Positions 1-8,796 of a stretch of DNA of 10,108 bases are shown piece by piece. Below the pieces are notes generated by a model, which saw only the letters and a list, made by a program, of their open reading frames with translations, did not search any database and was not told the origin of the DNA. The translations under genes were made by a program, and so were the position numbers. Each line of letters starts with the position of its first letter. The first letter of the stretch is position 1. This DNA comes from Smittium mucronatum (taxonomy: Eukaryota; Kickxellomycota; Harpellomycetes; Harpellales; Legeriomycetaceae), in the NCBI GenBank assembly GCA_001953115.1, contig LSSL01007628.1, positions 1 through 10,108 on the forward strand, read 5' to 3'.

Positions 1-2177
1 ATTATATTAAAAAAATATAAATAATAATTTTCATTTTTTTGAAATTATTTTTTCTAAAATTGGTCTTATGACCTGTGTTCTCATACACCAGTAGCTAGGG
101 TATTAAAGAAGCTTTAGGGATAGAGTTTTTTTTTCCTAATAATAGATTTAAAAAAAGCTTAAGATGAAGGTTTCCATTTTTTAAAATTTAAATTTAACGT
201 ATTAGAGCCACATATATTAATTTTAAAAGCATTTTTTCAATATAATTCTTTTTTTTTTTGTAAATTTAAACTTGAGAAAAAAGATTTTTTTTTTTCAAAA
301 ACAACAGAAAAAATATTTCCAATTAATTGTTTTTTTGTTCATATTAATAGTACTAGTATATACTTTTGTATTTAGATAATTTACTTAATAATACCAAAAA
401 AAGAAATAATGATAAATATAAAATTAAATAGGACCTTTTTTGACTAAAATTATTCGAGAAAATAAATGCAGTATCTAGAAGCAGCTTTGGATGTTATCAA
501 TAAATAAATTTATAAATCTCTGATAAAAATATAAATATAAACTAAATATATAAACATTTAACTGATTCTAATAATATAAAAGAATATCTTGAAAAAAAAA
601 TATCTCAAGGTCACATTACTTACATAATACATTTAAGCAATATAATTCTTCTTTTTTTGTTTTTTTTTTTAAAAAAATTAATATAGATAGAATAAAAATT
701 AAAAAGAATCTAATATTAGTTTTAATAAGTAAATTATTACTTAAATTATTTATTATATAATATATTATACCTAAAATACTGTTTATTATTTACCATATTG
801 ATCGCGAACTTTAGTGTTATTTTTTTTATGAAATAAAACCAAATTTTTAAATTTTTTATAATTTAATTTATTAATTGTAGTTGCTTATTAGTAAAATTTA
901 ATCAAAAGAAATTAATATTAATTTTTTAATCTATCATTAATCTCACTTGAATTTTTTTTAAACATTAAACATATTATATTGAATTAAAATCTATGAATTA
1001 ATGGGGTTTAAAATTATTCGGAAAAATATAGATTAATATAAAAATATGATTCTAAGCCCGATCAGATTTTCAAAAAAATATATTTAAAACGAATTATATT
1101 TTGTCAAAAAATAAATAAAGTTCACATTTTCACAAATTTTATATGGATAATTACAATATTTTTATATTTTTTTGAATGGGTTGAAAATATATCATATATT
1201 ATTTTTCATTACAAATAGCGACATATTTTAGATTTTATTTAGTTCAAATGCATTAATAGAGTCAGAAGCGCATCTCAAGAATTTTTTCTTTCTCAATTAA
1301 GCTAATAAAATTGTATTTTTAAATAATTATTAAAACTAATAAACTATTTAAATATAAATAATATATAATTACCACTATATAAAATCGTGATCTTTTATCA
1401 AGTCTAAAAAAAAATTATTATTTTAAATATCTTAAAGTTTTTTATGTGTCTCTGTTATTATAATCCATTTTATACGCTTTTAATTATCATATATTAAATA
1501 TATATAGCCAATAATTGCCACTAAGTGTGTTAAAAGTTGTGATAATCCAAAGTTAATTTATAATATAATCTTAGAATAACTTATATAATCATCATCCCTA
1601 AATAATGTTATTTTTTTATGGGGATTTAAAGTGTTTAATTTAACTATTTTTTTTTAAATATTTCACCTCGCAAAAAAAGTTGAGATATAATTAAAAATAT
1701 CGGTTAAAGAAAAAAACTCATATAATGCTTTAAATCTCAATAATTAAAATTTATTGTGATAATATCAATAATAATATTTTCATTTTAAAAATAAAAATGT
1801 ATACTAATTTAAAATATATACTATCTTTAGAATATAATATAGTTTATGTTAAAAAACATAAAAATATTATAGGATTTAACTATTTCTAAATATCTGTTAT
1901 TGATAAAAAAAATTGATTAATATCTTTCAATGAAAAAATTACTAAGAAAATTAAGATTTAAAAGATAAATTAACTAATAAAACGATTAAAGAATATGTTA
2001 AATAACAAAACTTATAAAATTTACAAATTCATATACCCTTATTTATGACTTTATATATATTTTTTTGTTTATTTAATTATTTTACTTAAAAAATTAGAAA
2101 TTTTCTTAAAAAAATAATGTACAACTGTTTTATAATCTGATAAAAAAATTCATTTTTCATTTATTAAAATATTTTTA
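1..2177. other. AT-rich region without recognisable genes
   Basis: This stretch has no frame that I could support as a gene. It is dominated by A and T runs, and stops are frequent in all frames. The only patch that stands out is about 61-120, which is clearly richer in G+C than its surroundings and holds a small hairpin (GGTC/GACC around a TTAT loop, 62-73). That patch did not match a tRNA or any protein I recognise. Confidence 0.6.
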
Positions 2178-2581
2178 ATGACAAGATTATCAGAAGAGGA
2201 GAGAGGGTTAAGTCTAATATCAGATAAAAATAAAAACTGATACATATTTTTTAGCTATAAAAAAAACAGCTTATGACTATAGATCTTACATATTAAAAAT
2301 AAAATAAAAAATGAACTATAGTTTGATGAATTAAAATAGAGGAAAATTTTTACTATTTATATAAGATCATGTTTAATCATGTTTCAAATTTTATAATGCA
2401 AAAAAATTACGTGCTAATAAAAAAATTAGACGATTTGATGATGATATATGAGGAATAAATTCTGATTTTCTTAACAATGAGTACATTCCTGAAGCTTCTG
2501 AATTTTCTAAATTGTAAAAAATATGAAAATTCTACCCAGTTTAAATAAGCGGAAAATTTTAATGTAATATTTATTTTTTAA

Positions 2582-2890
2582 TTTAGTTTTTTACTTATTG
2601 AATCCTTTATTTGAAATATCGAGGTGAAAAGAGTTTTTTCAAATATAGATGCTAGTTTCAATAAAACAATGAATATACCGGATAATATCTGGAAGGTCAG
2701 ATGCATTTTTCCTTCAAATATTATAAAGCAATTTTATTCCAGAATGCTATTATTTTATTGAGCTTGTACAAATTTTAAAATTTTGGCAATTTTTTCCACT
2801 TTAGATACTCACAATTATTATTCTTTAAATAAATATTTTTAAAAGAATAGAAAACAAGCTGTTATAGACCAAAAAATGTTTAAAAATTAA
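2582..2890 (+). pseudogene. weak candidate gene relic, broken frame
   Basis: Frame 2 reads for about 103 codons with only three internal stops: TGA at 2612, TGA at 2759 and TAA at 2840. The longest clean run, 2615-2758, is 48 codons and includes the stretch MNIPDNIWKVRCIFPSN. No family is recognised and there is no convincing start codon for the whole frame. In DNA this AT-rich, several stop-free runs of this length are expected by chance in 10 kb, so length is not evidence. The mixed, not merely low-complexity residue content is the only support. It may be an old decayed exon or pure chance. Confidence 0.15.
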
Positions 2891-4525
2891 GTATTGAACT
2901 AATATAAGAAAAAATCTGTTATTTCTAAGAATATTCTATATATTTATGAAAGCGTGGTCATTTTATGAATTTTAAACTTTCCACATTGCATTTTTTTAAC
3001 AAAAATTTAACTTTTACAATTAGAAAATATATAATTTAAAGTATGAAAATAATAAATCTTGTTTTTTAATATAAAAAAGTAAATTTCGGTTTTAAAGTTA
3101 CTAATAACAAATCAAAAATATTATAATCTTAAAAATATACATAATTAATGGTATCATTAATGATATATTTTGATTCAGTTTTAGGATAATTATTCATATG
3201 TTCTATTATCGATATTTTGAAAGTAATTTATTTTTTTATATTTTGATTTTGTTTGATTTTTATGATTATAAATAAAATCAAATATTATTAGTTTCCAAAA
3301 TATAACTAAGTCATCATATTTTCCAATTAAAAATAAAGTAAAAACCTCGTAAAAAAGAGAAAAAAATCAGAATAAATATAAATTTAGATGGAAAAGCAAA
3401 GCCCAAAAACTTGTAAATTTTCTAAATTTATAACTTAAAGAGAAATTATCCTTATTGGTATAAAAAAATATTTTGATTTTAGGTCCTGTAATAAATTTAT
3501 TATTAGTATAGTCTAATTTTTTTCTATTTTAAATATTATAATTTATTTTTCTGAAAGAAAAAGCTAAAATATAGGTTTAAAATAAAAATAATCAACGGCG
3601 CGAAATTATCTCATCAAGTTTTTTTTAAAAAATATTTATATATATAAGCTAAAAATAAAAAGAATGTATAATAATCAAAGTGTTTTGAACTAGTTGTTTT
3701 TGAAATCAACCTCCCTCAATTTATATTCTCTTTAGTTAAAAATAGATTAGACAATTGGCTTAATAAATTTTGAGTAAAAGAAAACAATTAGCTTAATGAT
3801 GATGTATTTATAATATATACGTATTTTTTAGTTATTATAAAGCTGCTAATATAAAAATAATTAATATAATATATTTGAAAAATCATTTTTACCGAATAAT
3901 ATATAAAGAATTTAAAATAATCTAAGAATATGAAGCTTTTTTAAAATTAATTGGAATATTTTAATGATTTGTACTAATTTTAAAATTGAAAGCGGTTTTA
4001 AAATTTAAATATCACTTTAAATTTATTTTATAACATAAATAAATTGCATTTTAAATTTAATTTTCATTAAAAATTAAAAAAAGCATAATATATTTTTCAT
4101 GATAATTTAAACCTAAAAAGAGCATACAAGCCTAGATAAATAAGAAAATTTTGTAATAAAATCACATAATAGAATCTCAAATCTGATTCAAAACAATGTA
4201 ATTAATGTATAAATAATGTAAAAAAACATTTATTTTATAATATATACAATATATATAATTCAAAAAATATAATTAATACTTTTTTTCGGTTTAGAATAAT
4301 TTTTATTATAATCCAAGTAGTTTCGCTAATAATTGAATTCTTCGATAACGTAAACAGTTTATTTGATTTAAAATAAGCATAAATTTTTTTCTCACTATAC
4401 AAAGCATATTTTATCCATCTTAATATTTACTTTTTCTGAATAGATTGATTAAAAATAGATTAAAAATTTACTCAAAACTATGCGGCATAAAATTAACACA
4501 TTTGTTTTATTTCTCACTTGGGTAA
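2891..4525. other. AT-rich region without recognisable genes
   Basis: Nothing gene-like was found here on either strand. The region contains a 14-bp perfect palindrome at 3152-3165, a 9-bp hairpin stem TTTGATTTT/AAAATCAAA near 3250-3290, and a small G+C-rich spot at 3594-3601. The rest is long A/T tracts. Confidence 0.6.
3144..3165. repeat. overlapping short palindromes (ATTAATG / TATCATTAATGATA)
   Basis: TATCATTAATGATA at 3152-3165 is a perfect 14-bp palindrome. It overlaps a second inverted pair, ATTAATG (3144-3150) with CATTAAT (3155-3161), so two alternative hairpins are possible and ATTAATG is also repeated directly 12 bp apart. Such sites could bind a dimeric factor, but palindromes of this size are expected in AT-rich DNA. 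Confidence 0.4.
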
Positions 4526-4789
4526 CTTTTAACTAAAATTTTAGCTATTTTTTTGTTAGATTTAAGGAAGAGGGTATCTAAATTTCTTAATCACACGAAA
4601 GAAAATGATGTAATAGACGATATTAATTTTCCATGAAATTAATTAAAAATAAAAATTTGAGGTCATGTTAACAACAAAGGATATATCTGGGCCATGAATA
4701 TAGTTATGTTATCTAAAAATTTTAATTGTTTTTTAAAAATGAATCAAACCACAGATTTTTTTTTAAAAAACCCATTTAATACAAGTAAC
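4526..4789 (+). pseudogene. weak candidate gene relic, broken frame
   Basis: Frame 2 runs for 88 codons interrupted by TGA (4634), TAA (4640) and TGA (4658). The upstream part, 4526-4633, includes the charged stretch KFLNHTKENDVIDDINFP. The downstream part, 4661-4789, is 43 codons long and begins GHVNNKGYIWAMNIVM. I recognise no family and see no good start. Open runs of this size occur by chance at about 15% G+C, so this is only a lead. It is listed because the two halves are in one frame and two of the three breaks are TGA. Confidence 0.12.
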
Positions 4790-4792
4790 TAA

Positions 4793-6340
4793 TTTTTTTA
4801 AAAATTTATTTAAATGATTATAAATAGGATTTTCTAGATTTATTTTTTTAAGCTAACACAAAAAACATATTATTTCAATAATTTGCAATAATTTTTCATT
4901 TTGAATATCAAAATTACATTGTTGAGATTATTGAGCCTCAAACATACACTTTAAAAGTGTAAAAAAATTATTTTGGTTAAATTTTTTGGGATTAAAAATA
5001 TTTATATTTATTATCTGAAAATTTGATAGTAGAGCTTAAAGTTTTCCAAATTTCGATAAAAAAAAGATTTGATTTCTTTGGAATTAGGAAATGATCCAAA
5101 AATAAAGCTTGAGTATTTTTATTCAAATTGATTCTGTATTGAAATAAAAAGTAGAATAAATAGCTATAATATAAGAAAAAAATGGGTGATAAATTATAAA
5201 AAGAAAATTAGAATAATAATTTAAGCTTTATAAAAAGTTTCTCCATATAAAAATTTCCTCATATCATTATAAACTTCAAAAAATAATAAATGGAAATATG
5301 AAGAAACCACGTCTTTTTTTAGATTTGCACTAGCGCCGTTTTTTAATCATATAAACATCAATTGTTTATTACCATTTATATATTTTTCAGCTATTTTGCC
5401 ACAATTTCAGATAAATACCAAAACTTTTACCACTAAAGATAGATGTTAAAACCAAAGGAAAAAAAAAAATTATAATAGAGGTTTTATCAAAATTAAAAGC
5501 AGCTCCAATACGAGAAAAAGAAATTAATGATTCAGTTTTGTGATTAAAATTTAAAGTATAATTTAAATCAAAAAATCAATAAAATATGGAGCTAATAATA
5601 AAATTTAACTGATTATTTTTATATCTCCAGTAGTAAAATTTCTCCAAAGAATATAACTAATTTATTAATAGCGCGTAATTTGACGTTCCAGTAAATTTTT
5701 GATATTTTAAATCCTTTTTAACGTTTTATTTGAAAATCAATGGTGATTTTTAAATAGAACATTAAGAATTTTAATAATCAGAATAGATAAATCTAAAATT
5801 TATAGAATAAAAAATAAAACGGATATATATAATTTTTTGAAAGGATTTTTTTTTCACATCTGAAAAAATTGAATTGAACTTATTAAGAAATCAGAAATTA
5901 ATTTCAATTTATTTTATTTTCAATCCTTAATTAAGTTATTTATAAAAATTTCGAGCAAGCTATAAATAAATTAATTACCCAATTGATTATAGTACCCATT
6001 AAATTTCTTTTTGCAACGAAATTTTTCATTTTTTTAAATTCTATGATCTAAATATTAATAAAAAAATCAAAATTTTTGAAAAAATTCACATCACTTAATC
6101 CTAAGATTGTAATAAATATTCACCAAATAATATAATATTTTTTTAGCACTTTAGGTAAAATATCAAATAATTAGAATTTTTTTCATCATTTTTATCAGAA
6201 ATACGAATCCAAAACATATTTATTAATCGTATATGTGGTGAATTTTATCGAATGACAGATTAAATACCATAAAATCTAAACATGAATATAACTTCCTAAA
6301 AGCTACTCAATTTCAACTAAATTAAAACCAAAATCAAATG
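4793..6340. other. AT-rich region without recognisable genes
   Basis: No coding frame, RNA gene or clear repeat could be supported. An imperfect inverted pair (5237-5248 with 5296-5307, 11 of 12 bases pairing) is present but is near chance level. Two isolated G+C-rich spots, GCGCCGTT at 5333-5340 and AGCGCG near 5671, have no visible context. Confidence 0.6.
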
Positions 6341-6360
6341 TCTCTCTCTCTTTTTCTTTC
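6341..6360 (+). repeat. pyrimidine tract with CT microsatellite
   Basis: An unbroken run of T and C, beginning with TCTCTCTCTC, lies just upstream of a TATAAAA sequence (6363-6369) and the ATG at 6375. CT tracts of this kind are common in 5' leaders and core promoters of plants and fungi, but alone this one proves nothing. Confidence 0.6.
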
Positions 6361-6374
6361 ATATAAAACACACC

Positions 6375-6452
6375 ATGGCTCTAATATCAAGACTGTATTT
6401 TGATTTCGTGTTTCGAATATTCATAGTTCACCTAAAAATATCAATTTTTTAA
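6375..6452 (+). CDS. possible micro-ORF, 25 residues, hydrophobic
   Basis: A 25-codon frame begins at an ATG in a very favourable eukaryotic start context (CACACCATGGCT: purine at -3, G at +4) and ends at TAA 6450-6452. The product, MALISRLYFDFVFRIFIVHL followed by KISIF, is hydrophobic with a few basic residues and could form one short membrane segment. Upstream lie a CT tract (6341-6360) and TATAAAA (6363-6369). The TATA-like sequence is too close to the ATG to leave a normal leader, so it is probably not the promoter of this frame. There is no family match, and at this length a chance ORF is the leading explanation. Confidence 0.12.
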   Translation: MALISRLYFDFVFRIFIVHLKISIF

Positions 6453-6609
6453 TTGATTTTATATTAGGATAATTTTTTAATCCAATAGAGTAAACGAACT
6501 TTAAAGAACATAATTTCATCAAATTTTAAAATTTTTGTAGAAATTAACAAATTAATTGAATGGATATCTTTACTCTTGTGTTTTTTTAAAAAATAATCAA
6601 CCGAATTAA

Positions 6610-7160
6610 GTTCATATAAAAGAGCTTTTTAATTTATATGGCTGGATAAGTGTTATGATTTGGTTTACAAGGATTATTTATTGATATTTTCACAATGAAT
6701 TTATTATCCTGAAAATAATTATACCAGAAATTATTATAGAAATGGTTATTTTTATCATGAATTCTTTTTTTATAGAGTGTTTAATGGGCCGAAAATTATC
6801 ATGTTATTTCGTTTAAAACTTATGAAACGAAAAATATCTAAACTCTTAATAAATATTCAAATATGTCACCAGAGGTTATGTAACAGCGAGCTTAGTTGAG
6901 TTTTCAAAGTTTATTTTTATTTATAAAATTAAAATTCATGTGGCTAAAATTAACGCAAAGTTTCTAAAAAATTATGAAAATCCCGTAAAAATTCAATTTA
7001 TTTTTAGTAGGGTAAAACCAGCTTTTTTTTTGAAATGATTATTTATGAATTAAAAGTATGTTATTTTAATGAATTTTATCCTAAATACACATATTTTATT
7101 TGTCCGAATTTTCAAAAAAATTATCTTTATTGTGATTTAGCTGGTAGTATATTAAATTAA
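6610..7160 (+). pseudogene. candidate decayed gene with a frame change at a T9 run
   Basis: Frame 1 from 6610 to 7035 covers 142 codons with five stops (6682, 6814, 6823, 6847, 6850), fewer than the roughly 14 expected at this base composition. The last part, 6853-7035, is clean for 61 codons and includes YVTASLVEFSKF and NYENPVKIQFIFSRVKPAFF. It then reaches a run of nine T (7023-7031). Frame 3, open from 7011, continues across the run as FEMIIYELKVCYFNEFYPKY and onward to TAA at 7158-7160, with three cysteines (VCY, ICP, YCD). This is what a gene looks like after a one-base indel in a homopolymer. No family is recognised, and a chance run cannot be excluded. Confidence 0.22.
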
Positions 7161-7470
7161 TAATAAAAATAACAATATTTTTTTAGACTTTTGACAATAG
7201 AATAATGATTAAGATTTCAAGGGTATAGATTTTCTTTTATTTATATTATTATAATAAAATGAAAGCTTTTCTATCAAATTTATATACATAAATCTGAAAA
7301 AAGATAGTAGCTATAAAAAATGAGAAAGAATATGATAGAAAATAATTCGAATTGATTATAGGCATATATATGAAGTATCGGTTAAAAAAAAAGAGTTATA
7401 GAAATATTTATATGTATTATTAGATAGCTGATAATTTTTTTTTAAAGAATCGAAAACAAAACCAATCTTT

Positions 7471-7596
7471 GGGGGGTTCTCTCTAAATTTTGAAACCAGA
7501 TATATTTATCAATAAATTTTATAAATTTCTAAGTAATGTATTCAAATAAAAAATTTTGCTATTGGAATAATATATGTAACCCCCCCCTCTCTCTCT
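7471..7596. repeat. G6 and C8 runs, complementary, each followed by a CT run
   Basis: GGGGGGTT at 7471-7478 is followed by CTCTCT (7479-7484). About 100 bases later AACCCCCC at 7578-7585, part of a C8 run (7580-7587), is followed by TCTCTCTC up to 7595. The eight-base arms GGGGGGTT and AACCCCCC are exact complements. Such runs are very rare in DNA this AT-rich. They could form a long-range stem, or be two independent simple-sequence expansions. Confidence 0.6.
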
Positions 7597-7632
7597 TATT
7601 GATAATATAAATAAGAAGGTATTTATCAATAA
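7596..7632. repeat. perfect 10-bp inverted repeat
   Basis: TTATTGATAA (7596-7605) and its complement TTATCAATAA (7623-7632) flank a 17-base spacer. The stem is AT-only apart from one G-C pair in the middle. It has no T-run immediately after the right arm, so a terminator-like role is not indicated, and no gene lies next to it. Confidence 0.5.
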
Positions 7633-7677
7633 TATACATATTATTTAAAGGCGTTTTTCATCTTTTTTTAATTTAAT

Positions 7678-7935
7678 TGGGACATTTCAATCCAAATTGA
7701 TCATTTTAATAATTTTCTAGGCTTTTCAAGAAATATATTTAACCATTTATATTTTTAATATAAACCCTTTACGAATAAAATTGAGCCTTTTAAGTTAAAA
7801 ATTGAACCCTTTACAAAAATTTTTTGAGCCTTTTATAAAAAATAGATGAACCATTTAAATTTTTGAATTTTCACACTTTTTATTAAAAAATTACTCCATT
7901 TAAAATTAGCACCGAGCCATTTTTTTCGAATGTTA
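7678..7935. repeat. degenerate tandem array, about 12 units of 20-23 bp
   Basis: A motif of the form TGA(A/G)CC(A/C/T)TTT followed by an A/T-rich tail recurs with unit starts at about 7678, 7698, 7718, 7740, 7761, 7782, 7803, 7825, 7847, 7870, 7892 and 7913. Spacings are 20 to 23 bp, mean close to 21.4. The best units are 7761-7846, for example TGAGCCTTTTAAGTTAAAAA at 7782. Units at the edges are more decayed, and two further TGAAAA words at 7941 and 7962 may be eroded copies. On the minus strand the central units read as heptapeptides, KGSIFNL then KGSILFV, but indels break the frame elsewhere, so a noncoding satellite-like array is the safer call. Confidence 0.75.
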
Positions 7936-8432
7936 AAAATTGAAAATATTTTAACTAAACTTGAAAAGTAAATTTTGTTGAGTTGGTTTATGGGGATTTA
8001 TTCCAATAAGGATTCCATATTTCAATATTTTAAGCTACTGGAGCTATAAATTGAGAGTTTAATCACAATTAAGAATTTTTTTTTGTTTTTTTTATATTTA
8101 AAATAATTTGGGGATAATTGAAAGATACAATAATTTTCAAACTTAATCCAGTTGCAATAAAAAATATTATAAGATAAACTATGAAATATAAAAAAGCTTG
8201 ATATCATTTTTTTTACAATGAAATTTCTATAAAAAAAGAGTCCAAAAATTTAGAGATTAAATAGGTAGGGCACGAATTTTATTCCTAATTGAAGCTACGC
8301 TCTCTTTATGTACCAAAAGTCTTATCACGCTTGATTATTTTATTTTTCACTTTATATTTTAGTTAGTTTAGTCAGTTTTCTTTTCGTCTTTTTTAATAGA
8401 AATTATTTTTATTTTTATTCATTATTAGTTTT

Positions 8433-8450
8433 ACCAGTCTTCGATCTGGT
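8433..8450 (+). other. small hairpin ACCAG-TCTTCGAT-CTGGT
   Basis: ACCAG at 8433-8437 pairs with CTGGT at 8446-8450 around an eight-base loop containing TTCG. It lies in the putative leader of the ORF at 8563, about 110 bases upstream. A related word, TTCGTGGACTGG, recurs near 8478. It may be a leader structure or chance. Confidence 0.35.
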
Positions 8451-8487
8451 CAGTTTTTCTTTATTATTTTAGTGTTCTTCGTGGACT

Positions 8488-8499
8488 GGGGTAATCCCC
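8488..8499 (+). other. small hairpin GGGG-TAAT-CCCC
   Basis: GGGG at 8488-8491 pairs with CCCC at 8496-8499 around a TAAT loop. Four consecutive G-C pairs are rare in this window. It lies about 65 bases before the ATG at 8563, inside the putative leader. Confidence 0.4.
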
Positions 8500-8562
8500 T
8501 GTTATTACATTTTTGTTTGTTTATTTATCTTTCTTAGTGTAAGGTAAGGCTTTTATAGTGCT

Positions 8563-8796
8563 ATGAGAATGGCTATGCGCAAAAATGAGTTGCTAGAGTC
8601 CGGTACTAAGCCTAAAGAATTCACCCCGGAGGTTGATTACTGGAGAAAAGTAACGGAAGATAGACATACAGGTATTTCTGTATCAATTTCTGCTGAAGTC
8701 ATTGAATTAGGTGATGACTTAGACCAATCTGTAAATTTGGCAGGAGAAAAAATGATAGAAGATCTTGTATCTTGTATCTTGTTTGCTGAAATTTAA
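8563..8796 (+). CDS. hypothetical protein, 77 residues, coding-like island
   Basis: The frame encodes 77 residues, starting MRMAMRKNELLESGTKPKEF. Three Met codons lie at residues 1, 3 and 5; the second (8569) has the best eukaryotic context (A at -3, G at +4). The protein is soluble and strongly charged, with a basic N-terminus and an acidic middle (VIELGDDLDQ). It has no signal peptide, membrane segment or motif that I recognise. Coding is supported by composition: 8581-9000 has 166 G+C in 420 bases, about 40%, against about 15% in sampled lines elsewhere. The last residues, SCILFAEI, come from a triplicated 7-bp repeat, and the TAA at 8794 looks premature because the same frame stays coding-like afterwards. 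It may be the first part of a broken or spliced gene, or of a mobile-element ORF. The function is unknown. Confidence 0.5.
   Translation: MRMAMRKNELLESGTKPKEFTPEVDYWRKVTEDRHTGISVSISAEVIELGDDLDQSVNLAGEKMIEDLVSCILFAEI
8763..8783 (+). repeat. 7-bp tandem repeat, three copies (TCTTGTA)
   Basis: TCTTGTA occurs at 8763-8769 and 8770-8776, and TCTTGTT at 8777-8783. The three copies total 21 bp, so they preserve the frame, whereas gain or loss of a single copy would shift it. The repeat lies eleven bases before the TAA that ends the 77-residue ORF and probably arose by replication slippage in or next to the coding sequence. Confidence 0.8.

Larger units (their letters stand above)
7161..7677. other. 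AT-rich region with G-run/C-run pair and a hairpin, no gene
   Basis: No open frame of note. The stretch contains a G6 run, a C8 run followed by CT repeats, and a 10-bp inverted repeat, listed separately. Confidence 0.6.
8263..8562 (+). promoter_or_regulatory. T-rich leader / putative promoter and 5' untranslated region
   Basis: From about 8263 the base composition changes: G+C rises to about 20-35% per line, and the + strand becomes rich in T and C (for example 8372-8395). A TATA-like TTTATATTTTA lies near 8351. Two small hairpins (8433-8450, 8488-8499) and two GTAAGG words (8539, 8544) follow. The block leads straight into the ATG cluster at 8563-8577. A T-rich non-template strand before a coding block is what an expressed gene or the leader of a retroelement would show. 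No promoter can be proved from sequence alone, and the GTAAGG words could be splice donors of an upstream exon. Confidence 0.35.

Noticed and set aside
61..120. G+C-richer patch with a GGTC-TTAT-GACC hairpin, considered as a tRNA or transposon piece
   Set aside because: It does not fold as a cloverleaf and gave no recognisable protein in any frame.
238..650. 13-base direct repeat CAATATAATTCTT at 238 and 638, both followed by T runs
   Set aside because: At this composition dozens of 13-base repeats are expected in 10 kb.
1236..1298. Short coding-like stretch SSNALIESEAHLKNFF
   Set aside because: Under 25 codons between stops with no neighbours in frame; chance cannot be excluded.
5237..5307. 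Imperfect inverted repeat with 11 of 12 bases pairing
   Set aside because: Arms are AT-rich with a 47-base loop and no gene nearby; near chance level.
3594..5340. Inverted pair AACGGCGC (3594-3601) and GCGCCGTT (5333-5340)
   Set aside because: Only eight bases match, flanks differ, and there is no target duplication or coding content between them to suggest a transposon.
8194..8205. AAGCTTGATATC, identical to part of a common cloning-vector polylinker
   Set aside because: The flanking bases do not match the vector on either side, so a chance 12-base match is more likely than contamination.
8022..8207. 61-codon ORF on the minus strand (MISSFFIFHSLSYN...)
   Set aside because: Composition matches the AT-rich background, residues are mostly F, I, K, N, S and Y, and ORFs of this length are expected by chance here.
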